From the NCBI RefSeq assembly GCF_002150685.1, contig NZ_MSSW01000001.1:62001-126000 (forward strand): a DNA stretch of 64,000 bases, in the 5' to 3' direction. A program made the translations under genes and the position numbers. Of this stretch, positions 28,030 to 36,520 are shown piece by piece. The notes below the pieces were generated by a model. The model ran no database searches. It was not told the DNA's origin and was given only the letters and a program-made list of their open reading frames with translations. Position 1 is the stretch's first letter, and the number at the start of each line of letters is the position of its first letter. This DNA comes from Algoriphagus antarcticus. GTDB taxonomy: Bacteria; Bacteroidota; Bacteroidia; Cytophagales; Cyclobacteriaceae.

Positions 28030-28740
28030 ATGCCCAAAGGAAAACTCTTCCTCATTCCGAATATACTGGCGGAAAATACGCAAGACGCCGTCATTTCGCC
28101 TCAGGTGAAAGAAGTAATCACGAACACCAAAGTGTATCTGGTAGAAAATATGCGCACTGCCCGTCGCTACATCAGTAGCCTAAAACTCGGTGTAAATCTA
28201 GATCATGTCCACATGGAAATTCTGGACAAAGGCACTTCGCCCGAATTCATCAACCGACTCATGCAACCACTGATCAATGGCGCGGATATAGGAATTATCT
28301 CGGAAGCGGGATGTCCCGGCATCGCTGATCCAGGCGCATTGGCAGTGGAGCATGCGCATAAAAAAGGCATTCAAGTCGTGCCTCTTTCGGGGCCAAGTTC
28401 CATGTTTATGGCATTGATGGGATCTGGATTCTCAGGACAGTCATTCGCTTTTCACGGCTATTTGCCCATTGACAAAAAAGAAAAAACTGCTGCTATTAAG
28501 AAGCTTGAGGCAGAGTCACTTCGCGAAAAAAGAGCACAGATTTTCATGGAAACTCCTTTCCGAAACAATCAATTGCTGGAGGATTTACTGCGAGTACTTT
28601 CTCCCCAGACCAAACTTTGCATCGCAAAAAATATTACTGGTTCAGACGAAATGATCCTAACCAAAACAGCACAAGAATGGAAAGATATTCCTCTTGATCT
28701 GCATAAAATCCCTACTGTATTCGTACTTCAAAGCTTTTAA
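28030..28740 (+). CDS. SAM-dependent methyltransferase, RsmI-like
   Basis: The 236-residue protein belongs to the tetrapyrrole-methylase fold family that includes RsmI (2'-O-methylation of 16S rRNA C1402). Landmarks: LFLIPNILAE, VYLVENMRTARRYI, GIISEAGCPGIADPG and VPLSGPSSMFMALMGSGFSGQSFAFHGYLP. Bacteroidota have this shorter form, whose N-terminus differs from that of proteobacterial RsmI, so the exact target is uncertain. The dipeptidase gene starts 4 bp after its stop. Confidence 0.82.
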   Translation: MPKGKLFLIPNILAENTQDAVISPQVKEVITNTKVYLVENMRTARRYISSLKLGVNLDHVHMEILDKGTSPEFINRLMQPLINGADIGIISEAGCPGIADPGALAVEHAHKKGIQVVPLSGPSSMFMALMGSGFSGQSFAFHGYLPIDKKEKTAAIKKLEAESLREKRAQIFMETPFRNNQLLEDLLRVLSPQTKLCIAKNITGSDEMILTKTAQEWKDIPLDLHKIPTVFVLQSF

Positions 28741-28744
28741 ATCC

Positions 28745-29815
28745 ATGTTTACAATCGACGCCCACCTTGATCTGAGTATGAATGCGCTGGAATGGAATCG
28801 TGATCTTACACTTTCCGTTGCAGAGATTAATGCCAGAGAAAAAGGACTAACTGATAAGCCAGACCGAGGCAATGCGGTGGTTTCTCTACAAGCACTTCGG
28901 GAAGGAAATGTAGGTTTGGTCGTCGCTACGCAAATTGCCCGTTTTGTCGCGCCGGGCAATTCACTTCCAGGCTGGAATTCTCCAGAGCAAGCTTGGGCGC
29001 AAACCCAAGGTCAGCTAGCTTGGTATCAGGCTATAGTGCAAAAGAGCGAAATGGCTCAAATCAGTAACCTTTCTGAATTGGATGCACATCTTACACTTTG
29101 GGAAAATGGAGAGGACAATTCCAGTAAACCTGTGGGTTTCATTCTTTCTCTCGAAGGTGCAGATTCTATTGTGACTGTAGATTATTTAGAAAAAGCCTAT
29201 GAAAATGGACTTAGAGCACTTGGTCCCGCACATTACGGTCCTGGACGATATGCTCATGGAACTGATGCTTCTGCTCCTCTTAATGCTCAAGGGAAAGCAC
29301 TACTTCGCAAAATGGATGAATTGGGAATTATTCTGGATGCAACCCATTTATGCGATTTGGCTTTTTGGGAAGCGCTGGAGATTTACAGTGGCCCAGTTTG
29401 GGCAAGTCACACTAATTGCCGTGCATTAGTAGATCACAACCGCCAGTTTTCGGATGAGATGATCAAAGCATTGATCGATCGCGGGGCGGTAATAGGTGGA
29501 GCAATGGACGCCTGGATGCTAAGTCCAGGATGGCAAAGAGGAAAATCAACTCCACGAGAAAGAAATGTGACGCTAAACACCGTGATAGATCACATGGAGC
29601 ATATTTGCCAGATTGCCGGCAATGCTAATCACATAGGAATCGGATCGGATTTGGATGGTGCATTCGGCACTGAGCAATGCCCGGCTGATCTTAACACCAT
29701 TGCCGATCTGAATACTATTCCAGAGTTACTCCGAAAAAGAGGCTTCACAGAAAAAGACATCACCAAAGTAATGCATAGCAACTGGCTGAAATTTCTCAGA
29801 AAAGCTTGGTCTTAA
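28745..29815 (+). CDS. Membrane dipeptidase (renal dipeptidase family, M19)
   Basis: The 356-residue zinc peptidase starts MFTIDAHLDL, giving the HxD metal motif; I chose this ATG because the motif should be near the N-terminus and it lies 4 bp after the upstream stop, while the frame extends 17 codons further inside the neighbour. LSLEGADSI supplies the bridging Glu, ILDATHL and WASHTNCRAL further ligands, and IGIGSDLDGAFG the C-terminal Asp. Family members hydrolyse dipeptides, including D-amino-acid ones. No signal peptide is seen, so it is probably cytoplasmic. Confidence 0.88.
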   Translation: MFTIDAHLDLSMNALEWNRDLTLSVAEINAREKGLTDKPDRGNAVVSLQALREGNVGLVVATQIARFVAPGNSLPGWNSPEQAWAQTQGQLAWYQAIVQKSEMAQISNLSELDAHLTLWENGEDNSSKPVGFILSLEGADSIVTVDYLEKAYENGLRALGPAHYGPGRYAHGTDASAPLNAQGKALLRKMDELGIILDATHLCDLAFWEALEIYSGPVWASHTNCRALVDHNRQFSDEMIKALIDRGAVIGGAMDAWMLSPGWQRGKSTPRERNVTLNTVIDHMEHICQIAGNANHIGIGSDLDGAFGTEQCPADLNTIADLNTIPELLRKRGFTEKDITKVMHSNWLKFLRKAWS

Positions 29816-29836
29816 ATTTTTACGATATCATCTTTC

Positions 29837-29869
29837 AAGCCCTTGACTATCTCAGTTCAGGGCTTTTTT
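29837..29869 (+). terminator. Rho-independent terminator after dipeptidase
   Basis: Arms AAGCCCTTGAC and GTTCAGGGCTT pair with one mismatch and are followed by a T run. It ends the RsmI-like/dipeptidase unit. Confidence 0.8.
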
Positions 29870-30403
29870 ATGATTTCACTTAACGCAAAGTCGCCGAGAT
29901 CACAGAGAAAATCGCAAAGATTAAATTAGGTTTTTTAGCAAATCGGGAATTTGGTTCTTGATTTCCAGACAACCTTTTAGCGCATTTCTGCGGCAAAAAA
30001 ACTTTTCGTCCATTGCGACTTTGCGGTGAAAAGTTTCATTACTATTTTTCCATTTACTGATACTCGTTAGCTATTTCGGATTTTTTTGAAATTATATTTT
30101 CTGTATGTACGCTGTTATGCCAGTAAGCGAATTCTCTTTGGTCAATGGTTTGGAAAACCGATGACCGAAGACCGGAGTGAACCAGAATTCAATGTGTCTT
30201 TGGATTATCGATCCTATAAATTTTCTACTGGCAAGATTCCGTATAATCACATTATATTTTTATTATTTCCCAGAATAAAACACTCCATTCATACTGAAGC
30301 AGGAAAGTATGTTTTCCAATTTTCCCTATCTTAAAAATCCTTAGTACATGCCGATAGCTATCGGGACTGTTTTTCATTCCTAATACTTTTAACCCAACCC
30401 AAA
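29870..30403. other. Intergenic region with dispersed repeats
   Basis: No gene supported. It contains CTTTGCG/GCGGTGAAAAG type repeat pieces at about 29880-29925 and 30000-30035, a 150-bp repeat copy at 30103-30252, and a GCCGATAGCTATCGG palindrome at about 30350-30364. The promoter of the sugar cassette should be in the last ~100 bp. Confidence 0.6.
30103..30252 (-). repeat. 150-bp dispersed repeat, copy 1
   Basis: The reverse complement of this segment matches 58606-58755 over the same 150 bp with about 10 differences counted by eye. The core is bounded by short inverted ends (TTGCCAGTA and TTACTGGCA), like a small non-autonomous element. No coding function is apparent. Confidence 0.85.
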
Positions 30404-31102
30404 ATGAAACCTATAGTACAAATCTCTTTAGATCTGACTGACATCGATGAAGCCCTGGAAACAGCCGCCTTGGCAATGCGCGCTGGAGTAGATTGGCTGG
30501 AAGCTGGCACTCCGCTTATTCTCGCAGAGGGACTTCACGGAGTTCGAAAACTCAGAGAAGCCTTCCCGGGAATTCCCATCGTAGCCGATCTCAAAACCAT
30601 GGATGGTGGCTACCTTGAAGCAGAAATGATGGCAAAAGCCGGCGCAACGCATGTCGTAGTGATGGCAAGAGCTCATGCCGAAACCATTAAATGCGTGGTG
30701 CAGGCAGGAAAAGATTATGGTGTAAAAGTCATGGGGGACAATCTGGGTTGTCCAGATATGGTCGAGGGTGCGAGATTTTTAGAGGATTTAGGATGCGACT
30801 TTGTGATCCATCATATCGGTTACGATGAGCGAAGAGGAATTGCAGCGGCAGGCCATCGAATGCCAAGTCCGCTTGATCAGCTTCGAGAAGTGGTGAATGC
30901 CGTGAAAGTGCCCGTTCAAGCTGTGGGCGGACTTACCCTGGAACAAGCTATCCAATGTCCGCAATTCGGAGCACCTCTCGTAGTACTCGGAGCACCACTG
31001 ACTATTGACGCAGATGCCTTCAAAACTGCCGACGGCGACCTTGAAGCCTCTTTGAGGAAGATTTGCGCAGCCATCCATTCTCAAACAGTCATCAAACCTT
31101 AA
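30404..31102 (+). CDS. OMP decarboxylase-superfamily (HUMPS-like) enzyme
   Basis: The 232-residue TIM barrel has the superfamily DxKxxD motif in VADLKTMDGG (D62, K64, D67) and an Asp at the end of strand 1 (QISLDL). It resembles 3-hexulose-6-phosphate synthase and 3-keto-L-gulonate-6-phosphate decarboxylase, which act on phosphorylated ketoses using one Mg ion. It leads a cassette with a zinc-type dehydrogenase, an SDR, a sugar isomerase/epimerase and a lactonase, so it probably performs an aldol or decarboxylation step in sugar-acid breakdown. No sugar kinase is adjacent. The actual reaction is unknown. Confidence 0.8.
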   Translation: MKPIVQISLDLTDIDEALETAALAMRAGVDWLEAGTPLILAEGLHGVRKLREAFPGIPIVADLKTMDGGYLEAEMMAKAGATHVVVMARAHAETIKCVVQAGKDYGVKVMGDNLGCPDMVEGARFLEDLGCDFVIHHIGYDERRGIAAAGHRMPSPLDQLREVVNAVKVPVQAVGGLTLEQAIQCPQFGAPLVVLGAPLTIDADAFKTADGDLEASLRKICAAIHSQTVIKP

Positions 31103-31114
31103 ATCCAAACCTTC

Positions 31115-32152
31115 ATGTCAATTACAGGTAAATCAGCAGCAGTAGTTAATTTTTCAGAAGCCAAAGGCTCCGTAGAAATCCGAGAAATCTCCATTCCGGA
31201 AATCGGAGAAGAGGACATTCTATTAGAGGTAGAAAATGTAGGTGTTTGTGGAAGTGATCTTCACCAATGGACTTCAGATCATAGTTGGCCTGTAAATTAT
31301 CCTGTCGTTTTGGGTCACGAGTTTGGAGGAAGAATCGCTGTGGTTGGAGATCGAGTGACTGGTTGGAAAGTGGGCGATCGGGTGGTGAGCGAAACCGCTG
31401 CGGTCATCAATCCTCAAAACCCCATGAGCAAAGTTGGCTTGTACAATCTTGATCCCACCAGAAAAGGCTTCGGCTACGGAGTAAATGGCGCCATGACGAG
31501 ATTCGTGAGAGTTCCTGCCAGATGCTTGCATCGCGTGCCTGATGGACTTTCTTTTGAGGAGGCCTGTCTCACCGAGCCCTGCTCAGTTGCCTACAACGCC
31601 GTTGCAGTCAACTCTCACATCAAACCTGGCGATCGTGTCATTGTAATTGGCCCAGGAACAATCGGGATTTTATGTGCAGCAGTAGCGAAAATTTGTGGCG
31701 GAGATGTGGCAATTCTAGGTTTGGAAAAAGACCGAGGAAGAATGGAGATCGCGAAAAGTTATGGAGTTACTCCTATCGTCAACGATGCTTCGGAATGGGC
31801 TAGAAAAACAGATGGCTTGGGAGCTGACTTAATTATCGATGCAGCAGGAATTAGTGATACGCTAAAAATCGCCATGGACCTCGTACGTCCAAATGGACAG
31901 ATCACCAAAGTAGGCTGGGGTCCAACTCCATGTAACTTTTCTCTAGATTCATTGGTCCAAAAAAATGTAAGACTTCAGGGAAGTTTCAGTCACAACTGGC
32001 CGATTTGGGAAAAAGTCATAGGCTTGCTTTCCAGTGGAACTTTAGATGTGAAACCCATCATCGGAGGCGTTTGGCCTATTACCGAGTGGCGTGAGGCTTT
32101 TGAGAAAATGCACAGTGGGGAAGTCGTGAAAAGTGTACTAAAACCTGTTTGA
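31115..32152 (+). CDS. MDR alcohol/polyol dehydrogenase lacking structural-zinc cysteines
   Basis: The 345-residue protein is a medium-chain dehydrogenase of the sorbitol/threonine dehydrogenase type. Catalytic zinc ligands are present: C45 in VGVCGSDLH and H68-E69 in VLGHEFGG; the NAD fold has VIVIGPGTIGILCA. In the lobe that usually holds four cysteines, the sequence reads INPQNPMSKVGLYNLDPTRK, with every Cys replaced although the surrounding GLYN and PTRKGFGYG are conserved. It lies 12 bp after the HUMPS-like gene and 1 bp before the SDR gene, so all are one operon. Substrate is probably a polyol or sugar acid. Confidence 0.85.
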   Translation: MSITGKSAAVVNFSEAKGSVEIREISIPEIGEEDILLEVENVGVCGSDLHQWTSDHSWPVNYPVVLGHEFGGRIAVVGDRVTGWKVGDRVVSETAAVINPQNPMSKVGLYNLDPTRKGFGYGVNGAMTRFVRVPARCLHRVPDGLSFEEACLTEPCSVAYNAVAVNSHIKPGDRVIVIGPGTIGILCAAVAKICGGDVAILGLEKDRGRMEIAKSYGVTPIVNDASEWARKTDGLGADLIIDAAGISDTLKIAMDLVRPNGQITKVGWGPTPCNFSLDSLVQKNVRLQGSFSHNWPIWEKVIGLLSSGTLDVKPIIGGVWPITEWREAFEKMHSGEVVKSVLKPV

Positions 32153-32153
32153 C

Positions 32154-32951
32154 ATGCGGCTTTTAGACAAAATCATTATCGTCACAGGCAGTACGATGGG
32201 GATCGGCAAATCCATTGCTAAAAAAGCAGTATCGGAAGGTGCAAAAGTGATCATACATGGCTTGGAAGAAGAATTGGGAACTCAGGTTGTTTCTGAAATC
32301 GGTGAAGAAAATGCAAGGCTTCATATAGAAGACATCTCCAATGAGGGAGCAGCACAGCGATTAGTGGACTTAGCGATCAAACAATGGGGGCGTCTGGATG
32401 CAATTGTGAACAATGCCGCGCTGGTAGTTCCCTCGAATATTTCAACAACCGACAAAGCATTTCTGAATCGAGTTCTTGAAGTAAATACTATTGCTCCATT
32501 TCAGCTTATTCAGGCCGCACTTCCTTTTTTGACTGAAAGTCGTGGAGCAGTCTTGAATATTGGTTCGGTAAATGCGTGGAGCGGAGAACCTAATTTATTG
32601 GCTTACAGTATTTCCAAAGGAGCTCTAATGACTATGACACGAAATCTGGGTGACACCTTAATAAGAGAAAATGGCGTACGCGTCAATCAGATCAATCCGG
32701 GCTGGGTGCTCACTGAGAAGGAAATCGAGCGAAAGAGAGCGCATGGTTTGGCGGACTCTTGGTACGAAGATTTGCCTGCACTTTATGCTCCTGCGGGGAG
32801 AATTCTTTGGCCTGAGGAAATCGCAGCAGCTGCCATTTATTGGCTTTCGGACGAAAGCGGCCCGATTAGCGGTCAGGTTATGGATTTGGAGCAATATCCG
32901 ATGATAGGCAGAAATGCTCCCAAAGACACGAGTACAATTGCGAACAAGTAA
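32154..32951 (+). CDS. SDR family oxidoreductase
   Basis: The 265-residue short-chain dehydrogenase has the cofactor motif TGSTMGIG (11-18), NNAA near 85-88, the catalytic Ser near 137 in NIGSVNA and Y150/K154 in YSISK. The C-terminus fits classical SDRs. It starts 1 bp after the zinc-type dehydrogenase stop. Two dehydrogenases in series suggest oxidation followed by reduction at another carbon, i.e. an epimerisation or a keto-acid route, which is inference. Confidence 0.88.
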   Translation: MRLLDKIIIVTGSTMGIGKSIAKKAVSEGAKVIIHGLEEELGTQVVSEIGEENARLHIEDISNEGAAQRLVDLAIKQWGRLDAIVNNAALVVPSNISTTDKAFLNRVLEVNTIAPFQLIQAALPFLTESRGAVLNIGSVNAWSGEPNLLAYSISKGALMTMTRNLGDTLIRENGVRVNQINPGWVLTEKEIERKRAHGLADSWYEDLPALYAPAGRILWPEEIAAAAIYWLSDESGPISGQVMDLEQYPMIGRNAPKDTSTIANK

Positions 32952-33114
32952 GGGACAATAATTATTCTAAATGATGCAAGGGGACTTATTTCTTACGCTT
33001 TGCCGGACGGAAGACGGAAGACAGAAGTGTCTAAATTATAGCGTTCAGCTTTGTTATAAGATTTAGATCTATATAGAATTTAAGAAGTATTTCTCACTCA
33101 ATTTTAAAATACAA

Positions 33115-33999
33115 ATGCCAAAAATAGCCGCCTTCCCCAAAGCATTTATGCAAGCCCTTTGCAAGGATGGAAGTATGAAAATTTCCGAATGGATAGAACT
33201 TGCATCCGGATTGGAGATTGATGGATTGGAGTGGTACGCCGGGTTTCTGGAAATGGAAAAAGAGTCCAACTGGCGAACATACCGAAGAATGGTCGAGGAC
33301 AAAGGCATGGTCATTCCTATGATGTGCTGTTCGCCTGATTTCACGCATCCAGATAAGGCTTTTCGGGAAAAAGAAATTCAAAAGCAGCGCCGATGGATAG
33401 AGATGACGGACGAACTTGGCGGGAAATATTGTCGGGTTCTTTCTGGCCAATATCGTCCAGAACTCTCCGTCGATGAAGGGATTAAATTTGCCTCAGAGTC
33501 CATTCAAGCCTGTTTGCCTTATGCCAAATCCCTAGGAATTACCTTGATTTTGGAGAATCATTACAAAGATGATTTTTGGGAATATCCAGAATTTGCGCAG
33601 AAAAGAGAACTTTTCACCAAGCTTGTCAATAGCATAAAGCACCCTAATTTCGGAGTGAACTACGATCCAAGCAATGCTTTTTTGGCAGGTGAAGACCCTT
33701 TGGATTTATTGTATGAAGTGTCTGAGCGTGTAGTCACGATGCATGCCAGTGACCGGTTTTTGAAGTATGGTACCATTGATGATTTGAGAAAAGAGGAGGG
33801 TGGTGCCAAAGGCTATGCAGCGCGACTTAGCCATGGTGAAGTGGGAAAAGGAATGAATGACTACGATGCGATTTTCACCGAACTCAAGCGGGTAGGATTT
33901 GACAATTGGATCAGCATAGAAGATGGAGTCGATGGCATGGATCAGTTGGCGCGATCTGTGGCATTTTTGAAAAAGAAAATCTCTCAATATTGGCGTTAG
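33115..33999 (+). CDS. Sugar phosphate isomerase/epimerase (xylose isomerase-like TIM barrel)
   Basis: The 294-residue protein is an AP-endonuclease-2/xylose-isomerase-like barrel. Expected metal ligands are visible: Glu in TLILENHYKDD, Asp in GVNYDPSNAF, His in VVTMHASDR and Glu in WISIEDGVDG. The last part, GEVGKGMNDYDAIFTELKRVGF, is characteristic of the family. It follows the SDR gene after 163 bp of repeat-containing DNA on the same strand. Likely an aldose-ketose isomerase or C3 epimerase in the same pathway. Confidence 0.85.
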   Translation: MPKIAAFPKAFMQALCKDGSMKISEWIELASGLEIDGLEWYAGFLEMEKESNWRTYRRMVEDKGMVIPMMCCSPDFTHPDKAFREKEIQKQRRWIEMTDELGGKYCRVLSGQYRPELSVDEGIKFASESIQACLPYAKSLGITLILENHYKDDFWEYPEFAQKRELFTKLVNSIKHPNFGVNYDPSNAFLAGEDPLDLLYEVSERVVTMHASDRFLKYGTIDDLRKEEGGAKGYAARLSHGEVGKGMNDYDAIFTELKRVGFDNWISIEDGVDGMDQLARSVAFLKKKISQYWR

Positions 34000-34040
34000 T
34001 GATTTACGATTTCAGATATACGGTTTACGACATTGCGAAC

Positions 34041-34071
34041 AACCTTTGAGGTTTACAAAACCTCGAAGGTT
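34041..34071. repeat. Strong intergenic hairpin
   Basis: Fourteen-base arms (AACCTTTGAGGTTT and AAACCTCGAAGGTT, one mismatch) around a 3-base loop. It lies between the isomerase and lactonase genes. It resembles dispersed palindromes common in Bacteroidota and may end or stabilise the upstream transcript. Confidence 0.6.
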
Positions 34072-34111
34072 TTAGACACCATTTCATTCAACCCTCTCAA
34101 TCCAAAGCACA

Positions 34112-34990
34112 TTGCAAACCTATACCTACTCCTCCATCCCCGCTCAATGCTTTCTAGGTGAAAGTCCTTATTGGAGCGTAGAGCGCCAGAGTTTTTTCTG
34201 GGTGGACATCGAAAACGGAAAGTTATTTGAGCATCAACTGGATTCCGGAAAAACGACGATTAAATCCTTTCCCCATCGGCTGACCTTGGTTTTAGGGGGG
34301 GAGGGGGGTGAATTGATTTTGGCACTGGATCGAAAAATTGCTTCGTTTGATCTAAGCACAGAAAAGTTAGCATGGCTGACGGAAGTGGAATCAGATCTTC
34401 CGCTCAACCGGTTCAACGATGGAAAGTGCGATGCAAAAGGAAGACTTTGGATCGGAACGCTGAGCACAAAATTCACCAAAGGATCGGGATCTCTGTACAG
34501 AGTTGGCAAAGATCTTAAGCCGGAGAAGCAGCTTGATCAGTTGACGATTTCGAACGGGATGGCCTGGACAGCCGACAATCAGACTTTTTACTTTATAGAC
34601 ACGCCGACAAGGCAGATCAAGGCTTATCACTTCGAGTTAGAAACTGGGGAAATCGAATTTAATCGAGTTGCTGTTGAAATCTCGGAGGAATTGGGATTTC
34701 CAGATGGCATGTGCATCGATCAGGAAGGAATGCTTTGGGTGGCGCACTATGGAGGTTCGGGAGTTTATCGCTGGAATCCGACCACCGGAGAACTGATTGA
34801 AAAGATCGAATTGCCTGTTCCCCATGTCACTTCCTGTGCCTTTGGAGGATCGAATATGGATACACTTTTGATTACCACAGCTCAGGAAAATCTAAGCAAA
34901 GACCAACTGAAAGAATATCCGTTGAGTGGAGATGTGTTTTTGGTGAAGACCGAGACAAGAGGGGAAGAAGCGAATCGGTTTGTGTATTGA
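34112..34990 (+). CDS. SMP-30/gluconolactonase family protein
   Basis: The 292-residue six-bladed beta-propeller hydrolyses sugar lactones in known relatives. The metal-binding Glu is in FLGESPYW near residue 16, with Asn in TISNGMAW and Asp in GFPDGMCID. FNDGKCDAKGRLWIGT is a family signature. No ATG precedes the first motif, so the TTG at 34112 is the probable start. A lactonase fits the preceding dehydrogenases, which would form lactones from aldoses. A run of seven G, an A and six G lies at about 34294-34307 within the frame and could be prone to slippage. Confidence 0.82.
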   Translation: MQTYTYSSIPAQCFLGESPYWSVERQSFFWVDIENGKLFEHQLDSGKTTIKSFPHRLTLVLGGEGGELILALDRKIASFDLSTEKLAWLTEVESDLPLNRFNDGKCDAKGRLWIGTLSTKFTKGSGSLYRVGKDLKPEKQLDQLTISNGMAWTADNQTFYFIDTPTRQIKAYHFELETGEIEFNRVAVEISEELGFPDGMCIDQEGMLWVAHYGGSGVYRWNPTTGELIEKIELPVPHVTSCAFGGSNMDTLLITTAQENLSKDQLKEYPLSGDVFLVKTETRGEEANRFVY

Positions 34991-35017
34991 AACTGAATAG
35001 TTCACAAACTTGATAGC

Positions 35018-36166
35018 TTACTCTGACAGTATTCTGTAAAGTTCAAGGTTAAGGTAATACGCATTACCAGAGATCATTCTTTTCTCCAAGATTCCCATAT
35101 CACATAGTCTATCGAGGTATTTTCTGGCTGTATTTTCAGCATAGAATCCCCTTCCTGTCAGGTGTTTTACACGGGTAAATGGCTGTGTAAAAATGGCATT
35201 TAGTATCAATTCTGGGCGACTAAATCCTCCACCCTTCTCAATTGCATCTAGAATAGCATCTTTTGCAGCGATGATATCATTGATTTTATCATAAGTAAGA
35301 TTTGCAGTAACCTCTACCGTCTTCAGCATGTAAAGCAACCAGTCTTTCCAATTTCCTCTTTGGGTGATACCAGACAAACCTGCATAATAATCCTCCTTAC
35401 TTTCCACAATATACCGGCTCATAAAAAGTATAGGATAATCTAACACTCCTTTTTGTGTCAGGTAATGGATATTGAATATCCTGCCGGTTCGTCCGTTTCC
35501 ATCCCTGAATGGGTGAATGGCTTCAAATTGGAAGTGTCCAATAGCCATTTTCAGCAATGGATCAAGGGGAAATTGTAGGTCATCATTTAAAAAATCAATC
35601 AGGTTCTGCATTTTGGCCTCCACCACGCCTTGACCGCGGGGGGGAGTATAGTGTGCTTTTCCAGCATTTAGCCCACTACCTCCCTGCTTGATGTAGATCT
35701 GGGCGATGGGTGACCTGATTCCGTCATTGAATTGACCTACAATTCGGTAAACTTTTTAAAAATGTCCAATGTCGATTGCATTCCCATTTTGGAGATATTC
35801 ATGCCCTTCCCATAATGCTTCTCTATAGTTCAGAATTTCCTTCTCTGGCGATCGAATCGAGTCTAGCTGGTTTTCCTCACTATAAGCTTTGTATAATTCA
35901 TCATCCGTTGTGAAAATATTCTCAATAGCACTCGATGCCTTTGCTTCTTGTAAACTGATGGAATTAATAAGCATCCCTTGATTCGGAATAGCTATACTTC
36001 TTCCCTGCAAGCGTCCCAAAGCTGCTTTTGCATTTCCAAGCTGCTCATATATTTCCACCGTTTGGTAGAATATTGGTTCAATTGGCAATTCAGGCAACTT
36101 ATTCCAAGGAAGCGTTTGATCTGGGTTGAGTAGATAGCTCATATCTTCAAATCTACTAAAAAGCAA
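35018..36166 (-). pseudogene. Fic family AMPylator-like gene with one in-frame stop
   Basis: From the ATG at 36166 the frame encodes a Fic N-terminal domain with the inhibitory motif SSAIEN (78-83; the (S/T)xxxE(G/N) type), then meets TAA at 35758-35756 and continues in the same frame to 35018, 382 codons in all. The second part has KVYRIVGQFNDGIRSP, the active-site HPFRDGNGRTGR, and a C-terminal winged helix (FSRPELILNAIFTQPF...). There is no frameshift, only this stop. Without readthrough the active site would be lost, though a GTG at 35626 could restart it. Perfect palindromes sit just upstream of the start. Confidence 0.85.
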
Positions 36167-36520
36167 GTACTAGCCTTAAAATATTGCCATTTTAAGGCTA
36201 GCTAAAAAAATGACCTTAAAAATAAAGGCTTTCCTGTGACTCACATTAAAAACCCCTGATTTTAAGGTTAACTTGATTTATGACCTCAAAAACTGGTAAC
36301 TAATGTCGAGCCAACCCCAATATCTAATATGATTATCGGCTTATTTGCCAGGATGCGGAATCAACTAAGATGTAATTGATGGATTCTCAGCACACCTTCG
36401 GGATGGTCATTGGGCGTTTTGTGTTTTCCGTCTTCCATCTCAAAACCGAAAAAACACGGCACCCGCTGTACTTGGGGACATATACAATATCTAATCATTT
36501 TCAACAAACCCATTACGTAA
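36167..36520. other. Intergenic region upstream of the Fic gene
   Basis: The left part holds palindromes described separately. From about 36300 to 36520 I see no gene; there is a stretch with GTTTTCCGTCTTCCATC-type sequence common in these gaps, and the promoter of the sialidase-like gene is expected at its right end. Confidence 0.5.
36170..36267. promoter_or_regulatory. CCTTAAAA palindromes, probable Fic autoregulatory operators
   Basis: A perfect inverted repeat with 13-bp arms (CTAGCCTTAAAAT / ATTTTAAGGCTAG, 6-bp loop) lies at 36170-36201, 4 bp upstream of the Fic start. Further half-sites are CCTTAAAA at 36214-36221 and TTTTAAGG at 36260-36267. The Fic product ends in a winged helix, and related Fic proteins regulate their own promoters, so these are likely operators. 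Confidence 0.55.

Noticed and set aside
30086..30334. 82-codon plus-strand frame
   Set aside because: It lies in the 150-bp dispersed repeat; the other copy reads differently, so it is not a conserved protein.
35630..35650. Possible frameshift in the C7 tract of the Fic gene
   Set aside because: Recounting gives seven C, which keeps the frame (TPPRGQGVVEAK); the only lesion is the TAA at 35758-35756.
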